Shown here: positions 51,117 through 60,996 of the stretch, one piece after another
Numbering within the stretch: the first letter of the stretch is position 1
How the letters are laid out: each line of letters starts with the position of its first letter
Program-made: the position numbers and the translations under genes
Assembly: GCF_002211365.1 (NCBI RefSeq)
Contig: NZ_LOKZ01000023.1
Span: 62,001-126,000, forward strand
Direction: 5' to 3'
Length of the DNA: 64,000 nt
From: Rhizobium sp. R711
GTDB lineage: Bacteria; Pseudomonadota; Alphaproteobacteria; Rhizobiales; Rhizobiaceae
The notes under the pieces: generated by a model
Databases searched by the model: none
What the model was told of the DNA's origin: nothing
What the model saw: only the letters and a program-made list of their open reading frames with translations

Positions 51117-51866
51117 ATGCCCGCAAATGTATTGTTGCAAGGAAGTGGACTGGTCGAATGCCCGCGTTGGCATGAGGCGAGCTGAGCCGATTGGACCGGT
51201 GGCGAGATCCGATGCCTTGAAAAGGCAAACCAATCGCGGCTAGTCGTTCCTGCGAACCCTCCACCGCTGTCATTCGATTTCAGCTCGGGGAACGAGCTTT
51301 TCGTGGTCCAGTCCGGCTCGGCATCACTCATGCGTTTCGATGGCGAGTGGTTGAAAGAGTTCGCCATGATGGGTCCGGGCACTTGGAACGAAATCGTCAT
51401 TGACGCTGCAGGCAGGATCTATGTCAACGGTCCTTCAATCGCGCTGATCCTGCCGGATGGCAGCGTAGAGAAACAAGCCGAGGGATTTCAGTTTCCCAAT
51501 GGGAAAGTTGGGCCAAGTAGCTCACTGCTTTCGACGTAGCGCCTGACGGTCGGCTGTGTAACCGGAGGATCTGGGCAAAGCTTCCCGGCCCCCCTCGACG
51601 GAATATGCTTCGACAGCGAGGGAGCTATCTGGTACGCGGATGTTCCCAATGCCTATTGCTGCCGCGTCCGAGAAGGCGGCGAAATGCTTGATGAGGTCAA
51701 GGTAGATCGGGGCGCTTTCGCCTGCATGCTCGGCGGCGACAATCGGTCGACCCTCTTCGTTACCACGGCACGATGGTTTGGCATGGACAAGATGGATCAG
51801 ATGGCCGGAACCGGTCAAATCGTCTCTGTCGAAGTGAACGGCTCCCGGGGCCGGCCGTACAATTAA
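51117..51866 (+). pseudogene. broken SMP-30/gluconolactonase family gene
   Basis: From the ATG at 51117 (AAAGGAG upstream) the frame begins GSGLVECPRWHEAS and meets a stop at 51183-51185. It then resumes with GGEIRCLEKA, LMRFDGEWLKEFA, WNEIVIDAAGRIYVNG and DGSVEKQAEGFQFPNG before another stop at 51537. Part of the following block (LTAFDVAPDGRL) is in a shifted frame, and the original frame returns with GAIWYADVPNAYC and CFACML-like AFACMLGGD. These are SMP-30 beta-propeller motifs. It is inactivated by stops and paired frameshifts plus a small deletion. Confidence 0.85.
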
Positions 51867-51989
51867 ATGCTCGCTTCGCGCAGGTCAGCGTCGGTGGCAG
51901 TATCGGCAAGCAACGAAATTCGGCTAGCGCGCTGGATTGCCACTCGGCGCTTATGATGTATCGCCTCACGCTGCGGGAATGATGAGCGC

Positions 51990-52390
51990 CCCTTTAAGGG
52001 GATGCAACATGTCGAACCACGCCGCGGACAGAATCGGAAGATTCGACGTCGATGGAACCGCCATTCGGCTTCAGCTGGCTCCAGAAGTTCTTCTCGCCTC
52101 TCACGCCCCGCCGGCCCGACGCCGGGCTTACGCTGCAACCAATCCATGCGTCGAACGGACCGTGTTTGGCAATGAATTCCGGGCTCGCCACCAGCACCTG
52201 CTCACTCGCGCTAGATTGCGTACGACAGGTTGGAGTCGTCCAGGCTCGGTCTGATCCTCAGGGCGACGTCATATCCATCTGCGATCACATTCACGCGCCG
52301 GTTTGTCAAATCGAGTTCAAGCTGGGCCGTCGGATGTGCCTTCAGACACTTGCCTAGCACCGACGCAAGGGATCGTGCTCATTGATTTCC
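51990..52390 (-). pseudogene. broken LysR-family regulator (effector domain)
   Basis: Read leftward, SLASVLGKCLKAHP, LELDLTNRRVNVIADGYDV and ALRIRPSLDDSNL are clear LysR substrate-binding-domain motifs (hD.vaeG.DvalR). A stop follows YAI, and the next block, EQVLVASPEFIAKHG, is in another frame. The helix-turn-helix region is absent. It lies next to the SMP-30 pseudogene in opposite orientation and could have been its regulator. Confidence 0.75.
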
Positions 52391-52650
52391 ATCTCCTCTT
52401 GAGGCTCGACGAAACGATCCGATGTACCCGTTGCCACGTGCAACGAAGCAAGACTCAACGTCCGTCAACTTGCCGACCCCTTAAGGTCAGGTCTTCGGGA
52501 AATCGACAGGCACTGCGAGAACCATTCGTTGACAAAGTTGCAATGATCGCGTTAAAGGTGCGATATAACATGACTAATATAATCAAGTTTTGGGCGCTGT
52601 ATCGTCAAATTGGACACCACCAAGAGGTAGCTAACATCATGAAATTTCAT
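52391..52650. other. junction region, no gene seen
   Basis: Unusually AT-rich for the window near 52560-52650. No family motif seen. It marks the break where the IucA/IucC coding sequence begins without its N-terminal part. Confidence 0.45.
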
Positions 52651-52651
52651 T

Positions 52652-53293
52652 TTCTATGCCCTGGCTGCAAGTCCCGTCGATGGACGGCCGCTGATCTGCG
52701 AACTGATCGCGCGCATGGGCAATGATCGGCCAGCGGCTGCGAAGTTCTTTCGCAGCTATGTCGCAGTCGTTTTGAGGCCAACGATTGCCATGTATCTTTT
52801 GTATGGCATCGCCTTCGAAGCTCACCAGCAGAACAGCACGGTCCTCTTCGATCCATCAGGGTGCGCGCAGCGGATGCTCATTCGAGACTTCGGTGATGGC
52901 CGGAGCTTCGCCCCCCTGTTCGAGGCCCGAGGATATCAGCTGAAGCCCTTCAGCCGCGCCGGTATCTTGCCGACCACCTTCAACGACGACATCGCTCTTG
53001 TTCGCTCGTTCGTCATCGACGCCTGCTTCGTTTGCCATCTCCATGAAGTGGCGCTTTGCCTGAACGAACATTTCGGGCTCCGCGAAGCATGGTCGATCCT
53101 GAGGCAGAAGACGGAAGAAGCGTTTGACCGGGTACGACCCCGCATGCTGTCCGAAGAATTTTGGCTGGAGGAGCGGGAGGCGTTTCTCAATCGCCCTTGG
53201 CCGACCCGTTCCGTCTTGCGCATGCATCTCGAGCGATATCGCGACTATCGTCTGGAGCATGAACTGCCAAACCCGCTGACCAAGACGCCATGA
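52652..53293 (+). pseudogene. N-terminally truncated IucA/IucC siderophore synthetase
   Basis: The frame from about 52652 reads ASPVDGRPLICELIARMG, then LYGIAFEAHQQNSTVLFD and RMLIRDFGDGR, the C-terminal catalytic and FhuF-like parts of NRPS-independent siderophore synthetases. Intact members are about 600 residues; only about 210 remain, so the nucleotide-binding N-terminal half is missing. An ATG at 52715 could start a shorter product but this would lack the active site. It overlaps the MFS gene start by 4 nt (ATGA), showing an ancestral biosynthesis-export operon. Confidence 0.85.
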
Positions 53294-54520
53294 CGGGGAC
53301 TGTTGCGGTGATACGAGGCTTCGGGCCGGTCTTTGCTATTCTCTTCGGCCTACAGTTCATCTCCATGGGAGCCATGGAGGAGCGGCCCGTTCTGGCCACT
53401 GCGCATCGAGGAATTGTCGTCGTCAGGCGGAATTTTCGCACTGGCGGGAATCGGCGTCTATGTGTGCCCAATGGTCGGCGTCTCTCTTACCAGCGCTCTC
53501 TGGGGACGGATGGGTGACCGCTACGGCAACCGGCTGATGATGGTCAGAGCGCTTGCCGGGCTTTCGATCACACAGCTCCTCGTTTCCTTTGCTCAGGACA
53601 TCTGGCTGATCCTGCTCCTGCGGTTCCTGCAGGGATGTTGCGCCGGCTATATCGCGCCAGCCCAGGCCTATGGCATCCAGATTACGGGCGGCCGTAACCG
53701 AGGGGTGCTTCTGACCTGGCTTCAGGTGGCGACCAATGTCGGTTCGCTCGGTGGCGCTTTCCTGGGCGGCCTCATCCTGGATGCATCCTCCTTCACGACG
53801 ATCAACCTGGCGGCCGGTTTCATCTGCGCCGTCTGTGCCATTGCCGCTTGGGCGATCTTGCCGCGACCGTTGGCGGAGGCGAGCAGAACTGACCGAGCCC
53901 TGGTGCGGCAAGATCATGTCGCCAAAGGCCGCGCCACAGCGCCCGTCTGGGGCCTGTTGGCACTGATGGGAATGATGCTTGCTAGCCGAATGGTTTTGCA
54001 GGTGCCTTTCGCGCTGTACATGGCTGAGGTGTTTCGTGCTCCTCACTGGGTCACTGGCTTCAGCTATGGCCTCCTGGCGCTCGGCTTTGTCGTGGCGGCT
54101 CCGCTCTGGGCGCAATTTTTCAATGACCGTTCGGCAAGCTTCGTCCTTGGTTGGATGGTCCCGATTGCCGGCGGATGCGCCTTGCTCACCATTCTTGCCG
54201 GCCTGACCCGCGCGGTCGAATATTTCGCCGTGATCTATCTGTGTTGGGGCAGCCTGTTGGGCGGTACGACACCCATTCTCGTGGCGCTCATTTCCGCAGC
54301 TGCAGCCGATGGTCGTCAGGGCTCGGTGCTAGGCACTGCCCAGTCCTGGCAGCAGGTGGCGTCCGTGGCTGGCATCGCCATCGGAGCTGGCGCTACGCAG
54401 ATATTCGGACTTGTAAGCGTTTATCCTCTCGTGTCGCTGCTCTATGCAGCATCGCTCTTTGCCGCCGTCGGGCTGTGGTTGTCTGCACGCTCGCGCCTAC
54501 CTGTTGGAGAACCCCTGTGA
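53290..54520 (+). pseudogene. frameshifted MFS transporter, probable siderophore exporter
   Basis: Starting at the ATG 53290 the frame gives FGPVFAILFGLQFISMGAME and then runs out of family character. At about 53378 the next frame takes over with SGPFWPLRIEELSSSGGIF and continues through GRMGDRYGNRLMMVRALAGL to the stop at 54520, with about twelve membrane segments in total. Loss of 2 nt after the GAME codons would explain the shift. The downstream part (about 380 residues) is otherwise complete. It sits between the siderophore synthetase fragment and the binding protein, as exporters do in such loci. A sequencing error is possible. Confidence 0.8.
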
Positions 54521-55677
54521 CGTGCCTTCGCCCCTACGCGTTTGCGATAATCCTCTTGCTCACGCTGTTCGCTACGCTCTCTGCTCGCGCCGAAAATGAC
54601 GCAGCTTTGCAAACGACGATCACCGTCAAGGATATTGCCGGGCGCGACGTGCAAATCAACGTGCCCGTCCGCCGGATGCTGCTTGGAGAAGGCAGGCAGC
54701 TCTACCTGGTCGCCTCGCTCGACAGAGAGGATCCGCTACAGCGCATCGTCGCATGGCGTAACGACCTGATCGAAGCCGATCCTGCCACCTACAAGCAGTA
54801 TCTCGACAAATTCCCCGCGCTCGCGAAATTGCCGACCTTCAAGGGAAATGAAGGAAGCCTGATCGATATCGAATCCGCGATCGTCAAGAAGCCCGACGTG
54901 GTTCTCCTTAACCTCGAAGCCAAACGGGCCAATGAAGATGCTCAGTATATCGAAAAGCTCGCGTCGCTCGATATACCGGTCCTCTACATCGATTTCCGGC
55001 ACTATCCGCTTCAAAACACGGACCCCACCATCCGGTTGCTCGGCAAGATCATGGGGCGCGAGCAGCGAGCGGAAGATGTGATCGCGTTCCGCAAACAGGC
55101 CATGGAACGGGTAGAGGATGTGCTTGCGAAGGCGAAGCCGGACCGTCCGAAGGTTTTTATCGAACGTATCGGCGGATATACGGAGGACTGCTGCCTGTCG
55201 TTCGGCGCCGAGAATTTCGGCAAATATGTCGAACTGGCTGGCGGACACAATATCGGCGATGATTTTCTGCCCTCGACGTTCGGTCAGCTTAGTCCCGAAC
55301 AGGTGGTCGTCTCCAATCCCGATCATGTCATTGTCACCAGCACCGATTGGCAGGCCTACATGCCTGGCGGCCGCTGGATTCCGGTCGGCCCAAACGCAGA
55401 TCTGGATGCGTCGAGGAAGAAGCTCGAGTGGTACACGACGCGGGATGCCTATGCCGGGACCACGGCGCAGACCAAGCGCAACTTTCACGCCATATGGCAT
55501 CAGTTTTATAACAGCCCCTATGAGTTTATCGCGGTCCAATGGATTGCAAAATGGCTTCACCCGGATCTCTTCGCCGATCTCGACCCAAACAAGACATTCG
55601 CCGAATATCACAAGCTCTTTCTGCCGATCGTGTATCAGCCCGGCTACGCCGTCAGCCTCGATACCCAAGTACAATGA
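54517..55677 (+). CDS. iron-siderophore ABC transporter periplasmic binding protein
   Basis: A 386-residue FepB/FecB-like protein. A signal peptide of about 25 residues (LRPYAFAIILLLTLFATLSARA) is followed by ITVKDIAGRDVQINVPVRRM and then KKPDVVLLNL, LYIDFRHYPLQNT and WIPVGPNADLDA. It starts at GTG 54517, overlapping the exporter stop (GTGA). The reading frame is intact although the permease and ATPase after it are broken, so it could only function with a transporter encoded elsewhere. Confidence 0.88.
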   Translation: MTCLRPYAFAIILLLTLFATLSARAENDAALQTTITVKDIAGRDVQINVPVRRMLLGEGRQLYLVASLDREDPLQRIVAWRNDLIEADPATYKQYLDKFPALAKLPTFKGNEGSLIDIESAIVKKPDVVLLNLEAKRANEDAQYIEKLASLDIPVLYIDFRHYPLQNTDPTIRLLGKIMGREQRAEDVIAFRKQAMERVEDVLAKAKPDRPKVFIERIGGYTEDCCLSFGAENFGKYVELAGGHNIGDDFLPSTFGQLSPEQVVVSNPDHVIVTSTDWQAYMPGGRWIPVGPNADLDASRKKLEWYTTRDAYAGTTAQTKRNFHAIWHQFYNSPYEFIAVQWIAKWLHPDLFADLDPNKTFAEYHKLFLPIVYQPGYAVSLDTQVQ

Positions 55678-56200
55678 CCGAAAGCCAGACAGCCATGGGC
55701 CGCGTCAAGCGGTCGGCCGCCAACGCCTTGCCAGTCTCAGAAAACATCTTTTGCTTTGCCTGCTGCTTAGCGCCGTGGTCCTCGTCCTTCTCGTCGATAT
55801 CCCCACCGGTCCGACATGATGGGGGGATTGGGAAATGTTCTGGAGACGGTGCTGATGCCGTCAGAAGCGCGGCCGCAGATGCGCGTCGTTGTCTGGTCCC
55901 TTCGCATGCCATCGGTCCTCGTGCCCGTTTTTGTCGGAACGGCGTTGGCTACAACCCGCCGTCGAACCGGGCAGCAAGCTTCGGCGCGGCGCTCGCTCTC
56001 GCTTCCGGTCGCCGGCGAATATGGGCAGTCTGACCAAAGCAACCCGGCCGAGGTTTGCGGTGACAGTCGCTGTCCTGGTTCTCACGATTCCGATCTTCGT
56101 CTATCGACGCTCGCAGTTGACGGCGCTTAGGCTCGGAGAGGCCAGCGCGACCTCCTTCGGAATCCCGGTTCGTCGCTGCGACTGCAAAACGCTCGTAGCC
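55674..56200 (+). pseudogene. broken FecCD-type iron-siderophore permease
   Basis: The start codon overlaps the binding-protein stop (ATGA at 55674), then coding character moves between frames. One frame gives RKHLLLCLLLSAVVLVLLVDI with a stop soon after, another PQMRVVVWSLRMPSVLV, another AASFGAALALASG, another RRSQLTALRLGEASATSFGIP. These are FecCD permease segments in order. Several indels and a large internal deletion leave no functional protein; the family is normally about 340 residues. Confidence 0.85.
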
Positions 56201-56209
56201 CCCATGCGG

Positions 56210-56840
56210 CGGAAGAGAAATCATCGCGCCGCTCGACGCCGTCGCGGCTGGCAAGTCAACACCTCTGCGCCGCATAGCCGGCATATTTTCTGGCACGGAG
56301 GAGCTGGCGGGCGTCGATTCTTGCGAAACTGCGATCGGATATATGCCGCGCTGCTTTGACCGTCTTCGAAACCAGGCTCTCGACGCTTAAGCAGACCAGT
56401 GGCTGAAGCTGGCTAATGCAGACCTTCATGAGGTCGAGCAGGCATGGCCGTTTTGCAAATCGCAGATCTCGCCCCCGACCATGTTTCGGAAATGGAGGCG
56501 GTCAGCTAGCTCGTTGCGCTTGCTCAATGCATCGTCCGCGCTCCCACAGTACCTCTTCTCGACGAGTAGACGAGTGCGCTTGATCTCCATCGTCGACGCC
56601 ATGGGGCGTGTCGGGTCGCTGGCAAAGCAACAGGGACTATTCGTCATCGCCGTCCATGACCTGAAGTGGGAGACGAAATCCCCGACAGATCCCTGTTCTT
56701 GCGTATGGAACGCTGCATGCGTTCGGCCAGCCCACCGAAGGCTTGACGCCCGCAAATCTCGAGACGGCTTTTCGAGTAAAAAACTGTCTCGAGATATGGT
56801 CTCAAGGCAAACTTCATCTGATCGTCGATGATGCAATGTG
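56210..56840 (+). pseudogene. broken FepC-type siderophore ABC ATPase
   Basis: Fragments follow in order in shifting frames: AAGKSTPLRRIAGIFSG (Walker A region), AIGYMPRCFDR, LVALAQCIVRAPTVPLLDE then a stop exactly where the proline of DEPTSALD should be, TSALDLHR, QQGLFVIAVHDL, and the tail FRVKNCLEIWSQGKLHLIV ending near 56840. It directly follows the permease pseudogene, so the whole inner-membrane importer of this locus is dead. Confidence 0.85.
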
Positions 56841-56873
56841 AGGTTTGGCCTTCAGTGAGAGCGTCCGACCGCC

Positions 56874-59015
56874 TTAAAAATCGGTGGTCATCGATACCTT
56901 GAAGGTCCGCGGCGCACCCTGGGCAACTGTGCTGAAGCTTGCGACCCCCGACCAGTAATCCTTATCGAAGACGTTTTCGACGGCGGCCCTGAACGTGACG
57001 GGCCTGTTTTCGATCTCCGTCTTGTAGCGGGCGCCCAGGTCAAGCCGCGTCCAGGAAGGAATCTTCAAGGTGTTCGTCGCGTTGATATACTGCTCGCCGG
57101 TGTGAACGACATTGGCGGTCAGCGTCAGGCCGTCGAGCAAAGACGTATCCCATTCCGCCCCGATGTTCGCCTGGATCTTGGGCACGCCAATAGGGCGCTT
57201 GCCTCGGGTCGCGGCGCTCGATGTATTTGTCAATTCGCCATCCATCAGCATCAAGCCGCCAAGCAAGCGCAGATCATCCGTGACCTCGCCAAACACGTTG
57301 AACTCAACGCCACGATTGCGCTGTTGCCCACCAGCGGTGAAGACCTGGCCGCTGCCCGTTGGCTCCAACTGGCCGAAGGCCTTCTCGATCTGGAATGCGC
57401 TGACAGTCATGGCAATCTGGCCGAGGTCGATTTTGGTGCCGATCTCGTACTGGGTCGTTTTATAAGGAGGGAGTGTTTGCCCGGCATTGATGGCCGTGGC
57501 GGGAGCCGTATCGCCGATGCTCAGGCCTTGCGCGTAGTTGGCATAGAAGGAAACCTCATCAAAGGGGCGGACAACGAGGCCAACAAGCGGCGTGATGGCG
57601 TCCTCGTCCGAGGACGACGAGACAGCACCCGTCGTTGCATTGAAGTTCCTTGAGTCGATCTGCTGGAAGCGACCGCCAAGAGTGAGCTGCACCCGATCGT
57701 CCAGCATCGACAAGGTGTCGGACAAGCCTGCACCAGACAGTCTGGCTTCCGAGACTTTTGGCACTGAACTGGGATCAGCGACGAACTGCTCGATGCGACG
57801 GATAGGGTCGTACATGTTGCTCAACTGAGCGGTGCCTGAAATGATCGCGCGATCGAGGCTCTGGTGGAGATAACTCGTCTGCAGGGTCATCGTGTGGGAG
57901 ACCGGCCCAGTGTCGAACTTGGCGCGGATACCCGTTTCCGCCGTAAGTCTGTCGACGTCGAAAACCGCATTTTGCGGCGTGATGCTGACGTCGCCATCCG
58001 GGTTGAGGATGGTGGGCAGACCAAAAAGGCGATGCACGTGAGAATTGCCGCCGCCGGCGGCGCCAAACCAGGTAATATCGTCGGTCAGATCATATTCCAC
58101 CCGGCCCAAAACCGAACGGTCCGCGCTCTTTGACCACTCCCACGGTTCCTGGACGTTGAGCGACCCGTCGGGTGCCCTCGGCACGACCAAGCCGCTCGTC
58201 TGGAAGAAGGGACGCTGTGGCGCGTCGAAAGTTTCGCGCTGTCCGATCACGTCGAGTGTGGCCCGAAGATCTTCTCCTTGATAATCAAGAGCCATGGCTC
58301 CGACATAAAAGTCTCGTGTCTGATCGTCTATCGGCGTGTCACCACCGTGGGCGCTACCGTTCAAACGAATGCCAAATTGCCGTTCATCGCCGAAGCGGCG
58401 CGATACATCGACATGAACACCGCCCTGCAGGTCGGACGCGTAGTCGGTTGTCAGCCGCGTAAGATCCTCGTCGAGCGCACGCTTCGGAACGATGTTGATG
58501 GTGCCGCCAACGGCGCTGTTAGGAGAGATTCCGTACAGGAAAGCTGTCGGTCCCTTGAGCACCTCGACCCGCTCTGCATACTCGGTAAAAACGCGGTAGG
58601 TGGGAGCGATCCCATAAATCCCGTCAAATGCGATTTCGCCGGCGTTTCCTTCACCGACCGGAAAGCCTCTGATGTAGAAGGAATCCAGCATCCCACCCGA
58701 GGAGTGAGTATTTCTGACAGATGGATCGTTGTCCATCACCTCGCCGACGGTCTGGGCATCCTGATCTTCGATTGTCTGGGATGTATATGCAGTCACATTA
58801 AAAGGGATCTCCATCAAATCCCGGTTTCCCAGAGCCCCCAAGCGTGCGCCCTTTGCGACCTGGCCGCCTGCGTAGTCGCCCGGGAGGTTTCCGATCGTGG
58901 AAGTAGCGTCTTCCGCGGTTATCATGATTGGTGCCAACTCGGTGGCACTCTGCCCGTACGCGGCACCGTTTGCCACAGCGGTCATGACTGCTGTGCACCC
59001 TAATATAGACTTCAT
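56874..59015 (-). CDS. TonB-dependent siderophore receptor
   Basis: A 713-residue outer-membrane receptor. Signal peptide about 22 residues (MKSILGCTAVMTAVANGAAYG). The plug includes IPFNVTAYTSQTIEDQDAQT, VGEVMDNDPSVRN, FYIRGFPVGEGNAGEIAFDG, VEVLKGPTAFLYGISPNSAV and GGTINIVPKRA. The barrel ends with RAAVENVFDKDYW and a terminal Phe (KVSMTTDF). These are features of the FhuA/FoxA/FcuA group. The ATG at 59015 has AGGGGA upstream. It is intact, convergent with the broken uptake genes, and has a TGA-N9-TCA iron box over its -35. Confidence 0.93.
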   Translation of the reverse strand: MKSILGCTAVMTAVANGAAYGQSATELAPIMITAEDATSTIGNLPGDYAGGQVAKGARLGALGNRDLMEIPFNVTAYTSQTIEDQDAQTVGEVMDNDPSVRNTHSSGGMLDSFYIRGFPVGEGNAGEIAFDGIYGIAPTYRVFTEYAERVEVLKGPTAFLYGISPNSAVGGTINIVPKRALDEDLTRLTTDYASDLQGGVHVDVSRRFGDERQFGIRLNGSAHGGDTPIDDQTRDFYVGAMALDYQGEDLRATLDVIGQRETFDAPQRPFFQTSGLVVPRAPDGSLNVQEPWEWSKSADRSVLGRVEYDLTDDITWFGAAGGGNSHVHRLFGLPTILNPDGDVSITPQNAVFDVDRLTAETGIRAKFDTGPVSHTMTLQTSYLHQSLDRAIISGTAQLSNMYDPIRRIEQFVADPSSVPKVSEARLSGAGLSDTLSMLDDRVQLTLGGRFQQIDSRNFNATTGAVSSSSDEDAITPLVGLVVRPFDEVSFYANYAQGLSIGDTAPATAINAGQTLPPYKTTQYEIGTKIDLGQIAMTVSAFQIEKAFGQLEPTGSGQVFTAGGQQRNRGVEFNVFGEVTDDLRLLGGLMLMDGELTNTSSAATRGKRPIGVPKIQANIGAEWDTSLLDGLTLTANVVHTGEQYINATNTLKIPSWTRLDLGARYKTEIENRPVTFRAAVENVFDKDYWSGVASFSTVAQGAPRTFKVSMTTDF

Positions 59016-59085
59016 GCAAAATCCCCTAACCAATCGACGCCTGAGCTCGCGAGCTGCGACCATCGGCACAAACCGCTAAATAACA

Positions 59086-59101
59086 TGATAAAAGTTGTCA
59101 A
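59086..59101 (-). promoter_or_regulatory. iron-responsive (RirA-type) box and -35 of the receptor gene
   Basis: TGATAAAAGTTGTCA (59086-59100) fits TGA-N9-TCA, the core of the rhizobial iron-responsive IRO box bound by RirA. On the minus strand it overlaps a TTGACA -35 (59101-59096) about 80 nt upstream of the receptor start. Confidence 0.6.
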
Positions 59102-59523
59102 GATTTAAGATGGTGCATATGTGCCTGAAGCCACGGTGGAATCACCGTCTTCACGGTCGGCCCTGCTGGCATGATCTCTTATGCGCAAACGCCAAGGGCG
59201 CCTGGCTGCGACGACTTGTTTACGCTGGTATACCCATGCGATTGGAAGCATTTGTCATGATGCTGGACGCCGACGACGCCTCAACCCGGGGACTGATGAG
59301 AGCCGGGGGGCAGTACTATCGATCCATATCTATCCGCACGACGAACCCTTGAGCCGCCAGCTTTTCATCAGGGTTCGGGCTGAATTAATGACCTATCGGA
59401 GGCGATGGCGGCCTGGCATTCGCCAGCTTGCCAACGGTCGCGATCTAGGCGAGATCCAATCGAGCTTCCATGACGACCGAACTCTCGACAATCAGATGCC
59501 CGGAATATGATCAACAGGCTTTG
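59102..59523. other. intergenic, no recognisable gene
   Basis: Open frames here show no family I can name. The surrounding DNA is decayed, so these may be eroded coding remnants. Confidence 0.4.
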
Positions 59524-60045
59524 TCAGCCAAAATCGTCCTTCTTGCGGCCGCGGACCTTGAAGTCCACCAAGCCATTCTAGTCGACCTCGCAAATGAGTC
59601 GCGCCGCCCCATCAGGGCCGACCCATTCGAGAATACGCTGGCCCTGCTCCTTGAAGGCGTCACCAACCTCGGTGACTTCGACCTGAAACATGTCAACGAT
59701 GCAGGGGCGGCTTCGTCGTCGGCGAATTCTTTCAGGTAGGTACAGCGGCCGACCGGTTTCTTCCGTTCCGCTCCGCGAACGCCTGCTTCCTCCCAGACTT
59801 CGATCGCCGCGGCTTCGAAGGGCTTTTTACCTTTCATCGCCCATCCCTGCGGAATGACTCGGCGCGCACTTTCCCCGCGAAGCGATCACCAGGACTTGGA
59901 TCCCGCCTTCAACCTCGGTGTAGCGGAAGCAGAGAGCGCCGTATTGTTGACGGAACGACGGGAAAACGGGTCGGTGGCGAGCGGCCGGAGCAACGGCTGA
60001 GATTTGTTCGGTCACATCGTATGAAGACTCCAAAAAAACCGGCAC
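59524..60045 (-). pseudogene. broken NUDIX hydrolase
   Basis: Read leftward from 60045, one frame gives QQYGALCFRYTEVEGGIQVL. The next begins VIPQGWAMKGKKPFEAAAIE and includes the NUDIX box core EVWEEAGVRG. A third frame supplies the expected C-terminal part (WVGPDGAARL, LVDFKVRGRKKDDFG) ending at 59524. Two frameshifts separate the three blocks, so the gene is inactive unless these are sequencing errors. The catalytic box itself is intact. Confidence 0.8.
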
Positions 60046-60128
60046 GCCCGCTTCCCCTCCCTGAGAGCACGTTCATGACACATGATTACAATCTTTCGCG
60101 GGCAACCAGCAACCGGACACGGGCAAGG

Positions 60129-60965
60129 CTAACCATCCGCCCTCTCACCATCCGGATCGATTGCCGCCGTTATATAGTGGATCTTCAACAACTCAGAATA
60201 GGCCGAAACGTTGCTGGCCAAAACAGGCTGCCCCTTCAGCAAATCTTCCCCCTCAGTCGAAAACGGCAGATATTCACCTCCGGCTTCTTTGACCAGGCAG
60301 TAGCCCGCCATGCAGTCCCAGGCCCGCATATGCGGTTCGTAATAGCCGACCAGTCGGCCTGCTGCCACATAGGCAAGCATGAGCGCGCCGGAGCCGTTTC
60401 GGATAAATGTGCCGCCAGTGCTGAGCAAGGCCGTTATGATGGAGCCGACACGCTCCGGGGCCACATGCGTGTTGCAGCCGATACCAGTCATCGCATTCTG
60501 TATCGTGCGGGACGGATCAAGGGACAGCATCTCTGCGTTCAAGCTCGCGCCAAGGCCCAGAGCGGCAGCATAGAGCTCATTGGCGCATGGCACCTGGATC
60601 ACGCCGATGACGGGAATGCCGCCACGCAGGACAGCGATCGAAACGCACCAGGTCGGCATGCCGTTGACGAAAGGCGCGGTCCCGTCGATCGGATCGACCA
60701 CCCAAGTGTAGCCCGAGTTTCCGCTTTGGTGGCCATACTCTTCACCGAGAAACCCGTCATCGGGAATTGCGGCGGCAACCTGTTCGCGCAGGAAAGTCTC
60801 AACGTTCCGATCCGCTATCGACACGACATCCTGAAGATCGCGTTTTGTCTCGATCACGAGAGTGTCCCGCTTGTTGAAATAGTCAAGCGCAAGCGCACCC
60901 GCTTTCTCAGCGAGAGATTTTGCGAGAGCGAAACGCTGCTCCAGGTCTGTATCATGTACGATCAT
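60129..60965 (-). CDS. inositol monophosphatase family protein
   Basis: A 278-residue Mg2+/Li+-sensitive phosphatase fold. Metal-binding motifs are GFLGEEYG (about residue 68), WVVDPIDGTAPFVNGMP (about residue 86) and AWDCMAGYCLVKEAGG near the C-terminus. Members act on inositol phosphate, histidinol phosphate, PAP or fructose bisphosphate. The ATG at 60965 has AAGGAA upstream. It is the last gene behind a broken PotA-type ATPase and permease, and such phosphatases occur with importers of phosphorylated compounds in rhizobia. It is open, but its operon partners are lost. Confidence 0.88.
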   Translation of the reverse strand: MIVHDTDLEQRFALAKSLAEKAGALALDYFNKRDTLVIETKRDLQDVVSIADRNVETFLREQVAAAIPDDGFLGEEYGHQSGNSGYTWVVDPIDGTAPFVNGMPTWCVSIAVLRGGIPVIGVIQVPCANELYAAALGLGASLNAEMLSLDPSRTIQNAMTGIGCNTHVAPERVGSIITALLSTGGTFIRNGSGALMLAYVAAGRLVGYYEPHMRAWDCMAGYCLVKEAGGEYLPFSTEGEDLLKGQPVLASNVSAYSELLKIHYITAAIDPDGERADG

Positions 60966-60996
60966 ACTACTATTCCTTAATTGAACTTCGCAAGTT

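Noticed and set aside
54151..54516. N-terminal extension of the iron-siderophore binding protein overlapping the MFS gene
   Set aside because: A GTG at 54517 is followed directly by a signal peptide; the extension is the shifted reading of the exporter.
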